64,000 nucleotides of DNA from Thermogutta sp039793925 (GCF_039793925.1 NZ_JBAMME010000003.1:1-64000); one strand, 5' to 3'. Positions 45,916 to 55,960 are shown, counted from the first letter of the stretch. Translations and numbers: made by a program. The notes: generated by a model not told the origin, from the letters alone.

Positions 45916-47575
45916 GGATAGCCTCTTCTGTCACGGATAATTGGGCCGTCCCGATCAACGCCCGGTGCAGGAGTGACGGTTCGTCGCAAATCGTCAGGGG
46001 TAGGTCCGGGAAAACTGGCAGCATGTCGATCTGCTGCTTCCCTTCCCTCGGACTGTGTTGGCGGGGGGCCTTCCTCGCTCCCTGTTCTTGTGGAACCGGA
46101 GTAGGCCCAGGAGCCGGGGCCTCCACGCGCTTTTTCTGGGAAGTGCTCTGAGCTGTCGGAACGAGCCACAAAAAGACGGCCAACCCAACCATCAGTCCAC
46201 AAGCCAGGCCTCCGGCGATGATGGTCGTGCGACCTGGTCCCGCAGGGTGTGCCCCCGTCTGCACGGGTTCCACCGGCACCACGAATCGCGAACTTGCCAC
46301 AGCAGCTTGGGTGGCTCGGGCTTGATTGAGCTGCTGGCGGATGGTCTCTAAAGCCTGACTTTCAGATCGAACGCGTGCGGCAATCGTCCGGTACTCCGGC
46401 AATAGGGCTATGAGCTTCTCAACCCGGGCCGATTCCTCCCGCCGCTGATTGCGCAGGTACTCCAACTGGGAACTGATCAATGCCCGCTCGTGCTGGATGG
46501 CTTCGATGGCGGCAGGCGTTTCGTCGGCAATTCGCCGGCGTAATTGGTTCAGGGATAGTTTCGCTGCAATGACCGCCGGATGTTCCTCGGCGTACTGTCC
46601 TTCCAGAGTAATGAGATGCACCTCAGCTTCGGTGAGGGCTTCCTGGAGTCGCCGGAGAGTGGGATGGGCATCCAAAAGGGCGGCTGGAACCGCCCCAAGT
46701 TGCGAGGGGGTCTCCCGGACCTGCACCAACACTTCCAGCATCTTTTCATAGGTGAGCTGACGGCTCTCCAGCTCCTCGATTTGCCTGTCGAATGCTTCGA
46801 GCGCCGATCGCAGTCCGCTGGTATCCGGTTTCTCTTCCAACAGCCGCAAGGTGATCCCGTCCGCGCCCAGATCGGCTTCCATCTTTTCGAGTCGCTCTCG
46901 ATCAGCCTCCAGAGCAGTTTCCGTCGCGCGTTGGGCCCGGGCGAGTTCCTCCGTCGTCTCTGCCGTTCTTTGCGCCTGCAACCTTTGGAGGGCTTGGTCG
47001 GCGTGGCGGACCAGGGCCTCCGTCAGTCGGATCGCGCGAGCTCGATTCTTATCGCGAACCCGGACTGACACGACGTCACTGGTTCCAAATTCATCTCCCG
47101 CCACGGGGACGATTTTCACAGCTTCTCGCAGAGCATCAATATCCTTCAGCGTCGGGAAAGAAGAATGCTTGTTCCGATCGGAGGGCCCCACTTCTTTCAA
47201 GGCCCCTTCCAGGACAGCCCGGCTTTGAAGAACGGTCACAAAAGTATTCTGGAGGTCCCTTCGCTTTTGATCTGCAGGAGCATCCTGCAGACCACCGACG
47301 AAGACTTCCGCCCGAATGACGACGGATTGACGGCCTTCCCAAACGGTGGGCTTCAACACCGCAACGAGAACCGCCAATACCGCCACACAAAATGCACATC
47401 CCATGGAGACGTACAGGGGGTATTTCCACCAAGCGGGCGAGGTTGTGCACTCTGTGGGCAAGACCCCGGGCTGGGATTCCGAAGGAGGAAGTTTGTCCCC
47501 TCGTGAATATGGGGGATCGTTCTCAGAGGTTGGATTCGGCGTGTCCTTCTCAACTTTCGGCAAGCGATCAGTCAT
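45905..47575 (-). CDS. Wzz/GumC-type polysaccharide co-polymerase
   Basis: About 556 residues from ATG 47575 (GGAGAA upstream). The open frame to 47872 is longer but the first 99 residues look like intergenic sequence. Two flanking membrane helices (LYVSMGCAFCVAVLAVLVAVLKPTVW and IIAGGLACGLMVGLAVFLWLV) enclose a long periplasmic coiled coil, the PCP layout that controls polysaccharide chain length. There is no C-terminal tyrosine kinase; a Pro-rich cytoplasmic tail follows the second helix. Operon with the ligase; divergent from the GNAT-deacetylase-flippase genes. Confidence 0.87.
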   Translation of the reverse strand: MTDRLPKVEKDTPNPTSENDPPYSRGDKLPPSESQPGVLPTECTTSPAWWKYPLYVSMGCAFCVAVLAVLVAVLKPTVWEGRQSVVIRAEVFVGGLQDAPADQKRRDLQNTFVTVLQSRAVLEGALKEVGPSDRNKHSSFPTLKDIDALREAVKIVPVAGDEFGTSDVVSVRVRDKNRARAIRLTEALVRHADQALQRLQAQRTAETTEELARAQRATETALEADRERLEKMEADLGADGITLRLLEEKPDTSGLRSALEAFDRQIEELESRQLTYEKMLEVLVQVRETPSQLGAVPAALLDAHPTLRRLQEALTEAEVHLITLEGQYAEEHPAVIAAKLSLNQLRRRIADETPAAIEAIQHERALISSQLEYLRNQRREESARVEKLIALLPEYRTIAARVRSESQALETIRQQLNQARATQAAVASSRFVVPVEPVQTGAHPAGPGRTTIIAGGLACGLMVGLAVFLWLVPTAQSTSQKKRVEAPAPGPTPVPQEQGARKAPRQHSPREGKQQIDMLPVFPDLPLTICDEPSLLHRALIGTAQLSVTEEAIRDR

Positions 47576-47925
47576 TGGGACGGTTCTCCGAAACTTATCA
47601 CGAACCACCACGCTTCGCTCTTTCCCAAAATATGACAGAAACGACGACCATCTGGTGAAAACGCTTCTCAAACGAATGAGCCGATTCTCATCCAAGAATG
47701 CTCCCAGAGGAGTATAGGTCGTGCTGTGGGATTCGTACTCCGAGTATCCGAAAGCAACTTCTGTAACGGTTCTGACAAAAGGATAAAGGATGCCGAAGAC
47801 CGCTTTTTTGCCAGTCGGCGTTGACTGTTCCCGGGCCATATTCCACATTTTTTCAGCGGCCATCCTGCGCACTGCTGCTCCCGGTGGTTGCGTCCACCTT
47901 TGGAAAAGATCATTGGTTCATAAAC
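47576..47925. other. Divergent promoter region of the polysaccharide locus
   Basis: About 350 bases between the two arms. A candidate rightward promoter is at 47821-47849. I found no convincing leftward pair; AGTATA-type (TATACT on minus) at about 47711 lacks a good -35. Confidence 0.4.
47821..47849 (+). promoter_or_regulatory. Candidate rightward promoter of polysaccharide locus
   Basis: TTGACT (47821-47826), 17-nt spacer, CACATT (47844-47849), 77 bases before ATG 47926. Good -35, weak -10. Confidence 0.35.
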
Positions 47926-49188
47926 ATGTTCGACCAGCACGAGTGGTCCGTCCGCATTCACGAAGACTTCCGTGAGCTGGAACAGCTCGAAGGCCAGTGG
48001 AATCACTGGGCCGAAGGTCAACCATTCCGTCGGTACGACTGGCAGCGGACATGGTGGGAGGTTTACGGCTCCGCTTCGCGATCCCAAAAGCGCTCCCGGC
48101 TCTGCGTTCTGGAAGTCAGACATGGCGAGGAGCTCGTTGGGTTTGTCCCCCTTTATTGCCAGTGGCACCCCCTGTGGGGCTGGGTTCTCCGCTGGCTGGG
48201 ATCTGGGGAAGTGTGCAGTGACTACTTGGGGCCGATCGCTCCTGCTGGTTATCAGGAGCATGTCGGTCGAGTGGCGCTCATTGCCCTCCACGCGATGGCG
48301 ACAGGAAAGAATCGCTTTCAGGATGTGTCGGTTGAGCGGTTCAGCGCTCGTTGGCTGACTTTCCATCGCATTGACTGGGATGGAATGAAAGCCGACGACC
48401 CAGTCCTCAGGGGTGTGCAAACTCAGGCCGAAGCGCTGAAATGGGCCCTCGACCTCCGTCCTACAGAGAGTGCCTGGCAAATCGCGCTTCCCCGCACCTG
48501 GGAAGAGTATCTCGACAGCCTGCAGCCCCGCTCGGTACGGCGGCGCTATCGCAAGCTGTCACGTGTATATCTCGACAATCCTGACCTTGCTCTCCATGTA
48601 GTGGGTAAACAGGAGGTGATTGGAACCCCATGTGACGAGACCTGGCGATCTGCGTGGAATATTTTGGTGCAACTCCATCAGGCGCGCAGAAAGCAACTGG
48701 GTGATAAAGGCTGCTTCGCGTCGACACAATTTGAGACTTTCCACAGGCGCATTCTCGCAGGGTATTTGCCGGCCGGACGGGCCGCTTTGGTCTGGTTGCA
48801 ATGGCAGGGCCAGCCCATCGCGGCGGAATATCTTTTTATATCGGGCAGAACACTGATGGCGTACCAATCCGGGATCAACCCCGATTTTCTCACCCTCTCG
48901 CCAGGTCACCTCATGAGTCTTTCTCTGATTCGCAAGGCAATTCACTGGGGATTTGAGATATTTGACCTGCTTCGAGGGGATGAGCCGTACAAACGCAAAT
49001 TCGGCGCCAGACCGACTCCCCTCGTTCGCATTCGGGCAGCACCACCCCGGGCCGATGCTCGCTGGCGATTTACTCTGTGGAACTGGGGACGTCGCTCCCG
49101 GGAATTCCTGCGAGGCATGAAAGCGGGGCGTACCGATTCCGCAGGCGCTGCATTGCTGGAGGGCCTATCTGCCGCCGTGGAAAGTTGA
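47926..49188 (+). CDS. FemAB/GNAT-like (CelD/BcsL-type) protein of polysaccharide locus
   Basis: 420 residues from ATG 47926; the frame opens at 47821 but the upstream part lacks family signal, and no strong ribosome binding site is visible. Features of the CelD/BcsL-type GNAT family: WNHWAEGQPFRRYDWQRTWWEVYG, LVGFVPLYC, EYLDSLQPRSVRRRYRKLSR, then WNILVQLHQARRKQLGDKGCFA, AALVWLQWQGQPIAAEYLFISGRTLMAYQSGINPDF and LRGDEPYKRKFG. Predicted acyl or aminoacyl transfer to a sugar or peptide in the cytoplasm. Paired with the deacetylase (start overlaps stop by one base, TGATG). Confidence 0.82.
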   Translation: MFDQHEWSVRIHEDFRELEQLEGQWNHWAEGQPFRRYDWQRTWWEVYGSASRSQKRSRLCVLEVRHGEELVGFVPLYCQWHPLWGWVLRWLGSGEVCSDYLGPIAPAGYQEHVGRVALIALHAMATGKNRFQDVSVERFSARWLTFHRIDWDGMKADDPVLRGVQTQAEALKWALDLRPTESAWQIALPRTWEEYLDSLQPRSVRRRYRKLSRVYLDNPDLALHVVGKQEVIGTPCDETWRSAWNILVQLHQARRKQLGDKGCFASTQFETFHRRILAGYLPAGRAALVWLQWQGQPIAAEYLFISGRTLMAYQSGINPDFLTLSPGHLMSLSLIRKAIHWGFEIFDLLRGDEPYKRKFGARPTPLVRIRAAPPRADARWRFTLWNWGRRSREFLRGMKAGRTDSAGAALLEGLSAAVES

Positions 49189-50285
49189 TGATCGACTTTC
49201 TCAAGACGAGTGGGAGAGAGTACATGCCCCGATCAGGTGAGCGCGGCAGACTTATGAGTGCCTTAAAACAGGGACTGTTGCCGGTGTACTATTTTTCGAC
49301 GCTGCCACTCCGCAAACGGTTGCGCCGGCGCCTGGCGGAAAGGGGGCGAGTTCCTATTTCCGTTCTGATGTACCACCATGTCACTCGGGACTGCCCCGCC
49401 TCCTGGTGTACGTCTCTTGCCGCGTTTCGTCGCCATATCGGGTGGCTGCAGCAACATTGCACCATTCTTTCACTGGCCCAGGTTCAAGAAAATCTTCTGT
49501 ACGGAAAATGGACCAGCCGTCCGGCAGCCGCCATCACGTTCGACGATGGTTACGCCGACAATCTTCGCGCCCTCGCGGACCTCCTGGAAGCGGGAATGCC
49601 CTGCACATATTTTGTGACTGTCGAAAACATCCGGACGGGGACGCCATTTGAGCACGATCTTGCCCATGGCTATCGCTTTCGGCCGAACACACCTGCAGAG
49701 ATCAGAGCACTCGCCGAAGCAGGCGTGGAAATCGGCTCACACGGGTGGAAGCATGTGGACTTTCACCGGCTCGCGCCGTCTGAACTCTATCGTCAAATGG
49801 AATTGAGCAAGAAATGGCTAGAAGATTTGACCGGGCAACCGGTCAGGGCGGTCTCTGTACCGTTCGGTCGTCGGGAACACATGGCTCCTTGGGTGATTTG
49901 CGCCGCCCGCCGGGCCGGTTACCAACTCGTCTGCTCGGCATACGGAGGGTACAATCTTCCTTTCCGTCAAAGATTTCATATCCTCCGATTTGCCGGCGAT
50001 GACTGCCTGTGGCGACTCCGTAATCGGGTGACAATTGATCCCCGGTTATTGCGCCGAACGCTCGCTGAATACATCCCCATTGATGCAAAATGGGATCTCA
50101 AGACAGGTAGCCAATCTTATCCCCGAGAGTTAACCCAGGGATACGAAAAATCGTTTTCGCCACGTACTTTGCCGATCGTCGCGCCCTGTGAAAATTGCCA
50201 GATTTCCTCCTGCTGGCTTGACATGGATGACGCAGCACCAACCTCACTTGTTCCGATTGAAAGAAGCTCGGGAAGCCACGTATGA
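49188..50285 (+). CDS. Polysaccharide deacetylase (NodB-type)
   Basis: 365 residues from ATG 49188 (TGATG overlap). ATG 49224, with GGGAGAGA upstream, is a good alternative start. NodB motifs: ITFDDGYADN (catalytic Asp pair) and SHGWKHVDFHRL (His-x3-His zinc ligands), then VPFGRREHMAPWVICAARRAGYQLVCSAYGG. Removes N-acetyl groups from amino sugars in the polysaccharide. The C-terminal 70 residues are a Cys/Pro-rich extension not required by the fold. Stop overlaps the next start (ATGA). Confidence 0.9.
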   Translation: MIDFLKTSGREYMPRSGERGRLMSALKQGLLPVYYFSTLPLRKRLRRRLAERGRVPISVLMYHHVTRDCPASWCTSLAAFRRHIGWLQQHCTILSLAQVQENLLYGKWTSRPAAAITFDDGYADNLRALADLLEAGMPCTYFVTVENIRTGTPFEHDLAHGYRFRPNTPAEIRALAEAGVEIGSHGWKHVDFHRLAPSELYRQMELSKKWLEDLTGQPVRAVSVPFGRREHMAPWVICAARRAGYQLVCSAYGGYNLPFRQRFHILRFAGDDCLWRLRNRVTIDPRLLRRTLAEYIPIDAKWDLKTGSQSYPRELTQGYEKSFSPRTLPIVAPCENCQISSCWLDMDDAAPTSLVPIERSSGSHV

Positions 50286-53200
50286 CGATTAACAACGTGT
50301 GTCCCTTTCAATTTGAAGCCACCTGTTACTCGGACGACCAATCTGTCGTATCAACGTCGGTCTCTCTTAGAGCGTCGATGTCTTCGCTCATGACGGGCAT
50401 GGCCCTTTTACTAGCCGCTTCTGTGCTGCAGCGACTGGTAGGCTTTGTTCGCGCCACACTCTTCTGTCGCTGGCTGGACGCCTCCCAATTGGGCCTGTGG
50501 GATATGGCGTTCGGATTCCTCATGACAGCCACTCCTCTTGTCATCCTTGCCTTGCCGGGCTGTCTGGGACGATATGTGGAGTATTACAGGCAACGCGGGA
50601 TGCTCCGCCTGTTTTTAAAAAGGACAGCGATTGTCAGCGGGTTCCTCGCGATCTCCGGGGCAGCAGCTGTAACGGTAGGGGCTGGGCCTCTTGCTGAGCT
50701 CGTCTTCGGCAACGCATCCTACCGCCCTCTTGTTTACTATCTCGCTTTTGCTCTGGTGGCTGTGGCTGCCTTTAACTACCTCTACGAACTGGCTATGGCG
50801 CTCCGGCTCAACCGCTGGATCAGTCTTATTCAGCTTCTTAACAGCATTCTCTTTGCCGGGCTGGGCCTGGGACTGCTTGTCCTGTGGCGCAATGATGCTC
50901 AAACCGTCATCATCGCCTACGGGCTGGCTTGTGCTATCACCGCGAGCATCGCTTTCTTTGGCCTGAAACCCTGGCGACTTGCGGCAAATGAGGAATACCC
51001 CCTATCCATCGGGGAATCGTTTTGGCCCAAGATTCTCCAATACTCTCTTTGGGTATGGGCGGCAGGCGCCATCAGCAATCTGTTTGCTGTCGTGGATCGT
51101 TACATGGTCCTTCACTGGCTACCGCCAACCCACGGCGACCCCCTTGCCCTCTTGGGTGATTACCACGCCTCCCGCCTGGTGCCAATGTTGTTCGTCTCTC
51201 TCGCAGGACTTTTGGCAGCGATGAGCACACCTCATCTCAGCCATCTGTGGGAAACCGGCCAATCGGGCCACGCCGCCAAGCAACTCAATTTACTGACCAA
51301 GCTGCTTTCGCTCGGCCTCCTCGTGGGGTCCTCAGCCGTCTTATTGGCCGGACCTCTTCTGTTCAATACGCTCCTCGCCGGAAAATATCCCGCGGGCCTT
51401 GATATCCTCCCCGTGACTCTGGCGTATTGCTCGTGTTTTTCGCTCTTTCTTCTTCTCCAGAATTACGTCCTCTGCTGTGAGAAAGCCTATTTCGCTGGAC
51501 TGGCACTCGCCTGCGGACTGCTTGTAAATATTGGCCTTAACCTCGCCTGGTTGCCTGTGTGGGGACTCACCGGAGCCGTCTGCGCCACACTGGCAGCCAA
51601 TGGAGTGGCCCTGCTTGTGCTCCTTGTGATTAATCACCGATTGGGCCAGCCGATTGACGTGGGGCTGGTCCTGGCCCTAATCGCCCCCCTGGGTATTGCC
51701 CTTGGAACCGACTGCACCTTGGCTATCACCGCTGCTGCGCTCTTCTTTTCGCGCCGCACCGTTCTATTCATCAACGCTGAGGAAAAACGAGAACTTGGCG
51801 CCCTCGTTCGACAATTACTGTCACGAAAAGGACACCCGGGCGACTTAGCATCGTCACCAACGTCCTTCTCTTCAATCACATCCTCGGCCACTCCTCAGTT
51901 GACGACTCCATGCAAGCTCGATCCCTCCCTCAAAAGTTCGCTCATAACCGCCGAGAATGTGCCCGTGCTCCCTCGAGAACTCCCGGCCAAAGAATCGGAC
52001 CAAGTTCTTCCTCCCGGGCGGGCATGCTTCAACCCGTTCTTTCGTCTCCGCGAGCATCCTCCCTTGGGCCATCGGGGCCCTCTGCGCGTGATGTTCGTCA
52101 TTACCTGCATGCCGGTGGGTGGCGCTGAAAGGCTGCTCGTGGACCTCGTCCGCCGCTTGGACCGGAGACTGTTCGCCCCGGAGTTATGCTGCCTCAAATA
52201 TCTGGGCCCTTTGGGAGAAGTCCTCGCTCAAGAAATTCCCGCTTTCACCGGACTTCTCAAGCACAAATACGATTTCCGGGTCCTGCCGCGGTTGTACCGA
52301 CTGCTCCGCGACCGGCGCGTTGATGCGGTTGTTACTGTGGGAACCGGGGGAGACAAGATGTTCTGGGGACGACTGGCCGCTTACCTGGCCGGTGTCCCCG
52401 TCATCGCATCGGCTCTGCATTCCACAGGTCTGCCGGACCGGGTGGAATTACTGAATCGGTTGCTCACGCCGCTGACAGACGCCTTCATTGCCGTCTCGCC
52501 GCCGCATGCCCAGTACATCATCAAGCACGAAGGATGCCCGGCAAATCGCACGTGGATCGTCCCAAACGGCATCGACACCGATCGGTTCTCTCCTCGGCCG
52601 GCGGACCCTCGCCTTCGGGCCGCCCTCGGAGTGCAGCCGCAGCACCGCGTTGTGGCCGTGGTGGCAGCGTTGCGGCCGGAAAAAAATCACGAACTTCTCC
52701 TCCAAGCCGCCCCGATCATCCTGGCTGAATTGCCCCAAACCCGGTTTCTTATCGTCGGAGATGGTCCAAGACGTGAAGAACTGCAGCAGCTCGCCCGACG
52801 CTCCGGCGTGGACCAGGCCGTGATCTTCACGGGCAATCGAAACGACGTTCCCGATGTTCTGGCGTGCGCGGACGTGGCCGTCCTCTGCTCCCATATGGAA
52901 GCCAATCCGCTTGCCGTGCTGGAAGCCCTCGCGTGCGAAAAGCCCGTCGTTGCTACGGCAGTGGGCTCCGTACCGTTGCACGTTCTGGAGGGTGAAACGG
53001 GATTCCTTGTTCCCCCTGGAGATGCCCAGGCACTGGCCGCAAAATGCCTTATCCTTCTGCGTGATCCCGATCTGGCACGCAGGATGGGCCGCGCCGGCCG
53101 CCGACACGTCTTAAAGTACGGAGCACTGGAAAGAACGGTGGCCGGATACCAGCGGTTAATCGCAACAATTTACGCCAGAAAATGTGGAGGCCTTTCCTCC

Positions 53201-53311
53201 GAGGCTCATCATTCTTCGCCAACATCGCCGTCCGCGTATCCTTCACCAATTCCCTGCCTTTCAGTTGGGGATGCAATTTCGCCCCCTGCGGAAACCGCCT
53301 CGAGCGGCTAA
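50282..53311 (+). CDS. Flippase (Wzx/MATE-like)-GT4 glycosyltransferase fusion
   Basis: A single 1009-residue frame, coupled by ATGA to the deacetylase. Residues about 35-510 form a 12-14 helix polysaccharide flippase (ALLLAASVLQRLVGFVRATLFCRWLDASQLGLWDMAFGFL at its start; LLLQNYVLCCEKAYFAGLALACGLLVNIGLNLAWLPVWGLTGAV later). Residues about 510-600 are a Ser/Thr/Pro-rich linker. Residues about 600-970 are a GT4 glycosyltransferase: RVMFVITCMPVGGAERLLVDLVRRL, WIVPNGIDTDRFSP, EKNHELLLQAAPII, FLIVGDGPRREEL, VIFTGNRNDVPDVLACADV, and E-x7-E as EANPLAVLEALACEKPVVATAVG. The fusion couples cytoplasmic sugar addition to membrane flipping. The junction has no stop, frameshift or start signal that suggests two genes. 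Confidence 0.87.
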   Translation: MTINNVCPFQFEATCYSDDQSVVSTSVSLRASMSSLMTGMALLLAASVLQRLVGFVRATLFCRWLDASQLGLWDMAFGFLMTATPLVILALPGCLGRYVEYYRQRGMLRLFLKRTAIVSGFLAISGAAAVTVGAGPLAELVFGNASYRPLVYYLAFALVAVAAFNYLYELAMALRLNRWISLIQLLNSILFAGLGLGLLVLWRNDAQTVIIAYGLACAITASIAFFGLKPWRLAANEEYPLSIGESFWPKILQYSLWVWAAGAISNLFAVVDRYMVLHWLPPTHGDPLALLGDYHASRLVPMLFVSLAGLLAAMSTPHLSHLWETGQSGHAAKQLNLLTKLLSLGLLVGSSAVLLAGPLLFNTLLAGKYPAGLDILPVTLAYCSCFSLFLLLQNYVLCCEKAYFAGLALACGLLVNIGLNLAWLPVWGLTGAVCATLAANGVALLVLLVINHRLGQPIDVGLVLALIAPLGIALGTDCTLAITAAALFFSRRTVLFINAEEKRELGALVRQLLSRKGHPGDLASSPTSFSSITSSATPQLTTPCKLDPSLKSSLITAENVPVLPRELPAKESDQVLPPGRACFNPFFRLREHPPLGHRGPLRVMFVITCMPVGGAERLLVDLVRRLDRRLFAPELCCLKYLGPLGEVLAQEIPAFTGLLKHKYDFRVLPRLYRLLRDRRVDAVVTVGTGGDKMFWGRLAAYLAGVPVIASALHSTGLPDRVELLNRLLTPLTDAFIAVSPPHAQYIIKHEGCPANRTWIVPNGIDTDRFSPRPADPRLRAALGVQPQHRVVAVVAALRPEKNHELLLQAAPIILAELPQTRFLIVGDGPRREELQQLARRSGVDQAVIFTGNRNDVPDVLACADVAVLCSHMEANPLAVLEALACEKPVVATAVGSVPLHVLEGETGFLVPPGDAQALAAKCLILLRDPDLARRMGRAGRRHVLKYGALERTVAGYQRLIATIYARKCGGLSSEAHHSSPTSPSAYPSPIPCLSVGDAISPPAETASSG

Positions 53312-53549
53312 ACGGAATGACTTCCGTGGCTGAGGGGAAACAGACAATCTCTCCGTCTTGTTCACCCACTCCGAAGGATGCAGCACAACCGCCATCTCCG
53401 GTTCTTTCAAAAAAATTCTTCTTTTGCTCAAATTCGTCACAGTTTCCCGAAATGTTGGGCCCCACAGCGTCCGATACAAAAAGGGGCAGACCCGGCGTGC
53501 AGTCGGGTCAGGCATTGTTGACGTTGCCGTTTTCTTGGGAGTGTGTCCC

Positions 53550-55526
53550 ATGCGAAAAATCGGCCTCTGGGCGTCGGTTTCCCTGGTGGCGATCCTCTGG
53601 TGGGGGACGGCGGTCCGCGCCCAAAATCCGCAGGGTATTTGGTTCGAGGACCTGAACGCGGCGCGCCGGGTCGCAGCCGAAACGAATCGGTTGGTTCTCA
53701 TCCATTTTTGGGCGGAGTGGTGTCGGCCGTGCCGGCAGATGGAAGCCGAGGTCTTTTCCCGGCCGGAGGTGCTTTCTGCCATCGCTACTTCCTACGTGGC
53801 GGTGAAGGTGAATTTCGATCAGAACCCCATTCTTGCCCGCCAGCTCAACGTGGAATCCATTCCCACCGATGTCATCATCACCCCGCAAGGTGAGATCCTT
53901 GCCAAATCGGTGGGTGGAGTGTCTGCACCGCGGTACATCGAACGACTCAATCAGGTCGCCACTCAATGGCAGCAGCGACAGGCCCTGGTCGCGCGAATGG
54001 GAGCACCACCCCCCGGGGCTTTTGGACCCAGCAATCAGCCGAGCGACGCTGGGGGAACACTTCCCGTACGGCCTCCCATAGCCGGTCCGGCGTCTGCCTG
54101 GCCTTCTGCTAGTGCCTTTGCGGCACCGGGGACGGCCCAGTCGGTTGGACCTCAGCCGGGCCTGGAAAACCGGACGCCCGTCAGCGCCCGATATAACCCG
54201 CTACTGCCTGCCCAAGCTGCACCGACTTTCACGCAGCAGCCTCCCCCGCTCGGGAATCCATCGCCGCAGGTTGCTGCCGCGGCTAACTCGCCTGCAAATG
54301 AGGCTACCAACGCTTTGGCGGCTGAAAATCCGCCCGGCACTGTTTCACCCTGGGCTTCGTCACCACCAGTGGCCGGAGTAGCCGCCCCATCGTTGAACGG
54401 GGGGCCCGTCAACCCATATTACTCGGCCAATTCGCCTTACTTTCCGGCAATCGGAGCCCCCTCCTACGGTTCCCAATCGCCCGTGACATCCAAGACTGGC
54501 GATCTCCCTTCGCCTGAAGCTTCTGTGTCAAATCCTCCCACGTTGAATAACTTCGCGGGACCGAATGGGGGCTCGTCGTTCGCGGCCCCGCCTTCCACGG
54601 GTGCTCCAGGCGTCCCGTCGGAGCCCTCTTTAGTTGCCGGGCAACCTTCCCGAAATGACAGCCCTCAAACGGACATCGAATCTGCTGGTTCGCCGTCCTC
54701 ACCGGTGGTCATACCGCCGGGTAATCCACCGCTCGCGCTGGATGGATATTGCCCTGTCAGCCTCACCGACAAACACCGGTGGGTTCTTGGGAACCGTCGG
54801 TGGGGCGCACGGCACGAGGGGAGAACGTACCTCTTTGCCGGCCCCGAAGAACAGCAGAAGTTCCTTGCCAATCCTGACCGCTACGCGCCGGTCCTTTCCG
54901 GGTACGACGTGGTGAAACTTGTGGAGGGCACACAACTTATTGAAGGTCGTCGCGAGCACGGGGCCTGGTTCGGTGGCCGCGTGTATCTGTTTAGCGATGA
55001 GGATTCCTTCCAGAAATTCAGCGCCGACCCCTACCGCTATATTAATGCACTCCCCCAGGCGGTAGCACGACTCTCTCAGAAGGCAGGAACTGGGGCTTCG
55101 GGGGGTGGTTTCGTCCCCTCGGCTGCCCCAGGTTCGTCAGGCCAAATTTCACACCCGTTCGGCAATCCATCCCCAACGGTGACGGGGTCTCCGCAGCCCG
55201 AGAGCCAACAGGGGATCCCCCCTGGCACGGGTTCCACGGGTAACCTGAGAACGACGTCGGGGCCGCTGCTCCCCTCCTCCCAGCCCCAGAAAGCTCCAAG
55301 TACTTATTCGCAGCTTCTGCCAGGTTCGGGCCTGCCCTCGACCTCGTCGGGACAGCCGGGTCCCCAAATCCAAATAGGAATCCCGGATAGGGTGATGAAC
55401 AACCTCCCCAACCGAGTGGTGGGTCCGGCGAATCAGCTTTATCCCCCCATTGCGACCCGACCCAGCGTGGAATCTCAAACGCCTGGCTTTGGCACGTCCC
55501 ATTACAGCATGCCAAGCCGGTACTGA
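53550..55526 (+). CDS. Exported thioredoxin-like protein with tandem YHS-like domains
   Basis: 658 residues from ATG 53550 (GGGAG 8-9 bases upstream). Signal peptide (MRKIGLWASVSLVAILWWGTAVRA). Thioredoxin fold at about 30-145 with WCRPC (Cys 58 and 61) and the cis-Pro region VESIPTDVII. Residues about 150-390 are Pro/Ala/Gly/Ser-rich and low in complexity. Two YHS-like modules follow at about 395-500 (DGYCPVSLTDKHRWVLGNRRWGARHEGRTYLFAGPEEQQKFLANPDRY, then GAWFGGRVYLFSDEDSFQKFSADPYRY); YHS domains are often metal-linked. A second low-complexity tail ends the protein. Probably a periplasmic redox protein. Confidence 0.82.
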   Translation: MRKIGLWASVSLVAILWWGTAVRAQNPQGIWFEDLNAARRVAAETNRLVLIHFWAEWCRPCRQMEAEVFSRPEVLSAIATSYVAVKVNFDQNPILARQLNVESIPTDVIITPQGEILAKSVGGVSAPRYIERLNQVATQWQQRQALVARMGAPPPGAFGPSNQPSDAGGTLPVRPPIAGPASAWPSASAFAAPGTAQSVGPQPGLENRTPVSARYNPLLPAQAAPTFTQQPPPLGNPSPQVAAAANSPANEATNALAAENPPGTVSPWASSPPVAGVAAPSLNGGPVNPYYSANSPYFPAIGAPSYGSQSPVTSKTGDLPSPEASVSNPPTLNNFAGPNGGSSFAAPPSTGAPGVPSEPSLVAGQPSRNDSPQTDIESAGSPSSPVVIPPGNPPLALDGYCPVSLTDKHRWVLGNRRWGARHEGRTYLFAGPEEQQKFLANPDRYAPVLSGYDVVKLVEGTQLIEGRREHGAWFGGRVYLFSDEDSFQKFSADPYRYINALPQAVARLSQKAGTGASGGGFVPSAAPGSSGQISHPFGNPSPTVTGSPQPESQQGIPPGTGSTGNLRTTSGPLLPSSQPQKAPSTYSQLLPGSGLPSTSSGQPGPQIQIGIPDRVMNNLPNRVVGPANQLYPPIATRPSVESQTPGFGTSHYSMPSRY

Positions 55527-55960
55527 TACCACATGGTCCCGGCCGATCGGTCCGACAAGGCACGCTTGGCGGAACCCACCTCGGCTGGCGGTGATCCCGC
55601 CTCCGGTACGCCATCTCTCAATGGCTGCTGCCGGAATCCGCGCGACGTAGGTAATCCCTTTGGAGGAACGGCGGGCTCTTCTTGCCACGCGCAATCGGAA
55701 ACCGTTCCCTGGCGGGTTCGGTAAACGTGATTCGGGAAAGCCGTGCCGCGGCGATAAACAGGCCCTTCCGGCCAACCGCCCAACTCGACACCAGGCTTCG
55801 GACACAGGCCGAGCCGTGCGTCCCCGACGGAGCCTCGGCTTGCCTCCTTACCAAGCGAGCGTTAAAAATGAAATAGACTGGCCAATAAGGGGAGAGAAGA
55901 CTGACAGCCCGTGCATCGCGTGATGTCGGTCCGGTTTTGAGATCTGCCCAGCAAACACAC
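55527..55960. other. Intergenic before tRNA-Gln, nothing recognised
   Basis: About 430 bases; only short frames without known motifs. It probably holds the tRNA promoter, but no strong hexamer pair was seen. Confidence 0.4.
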
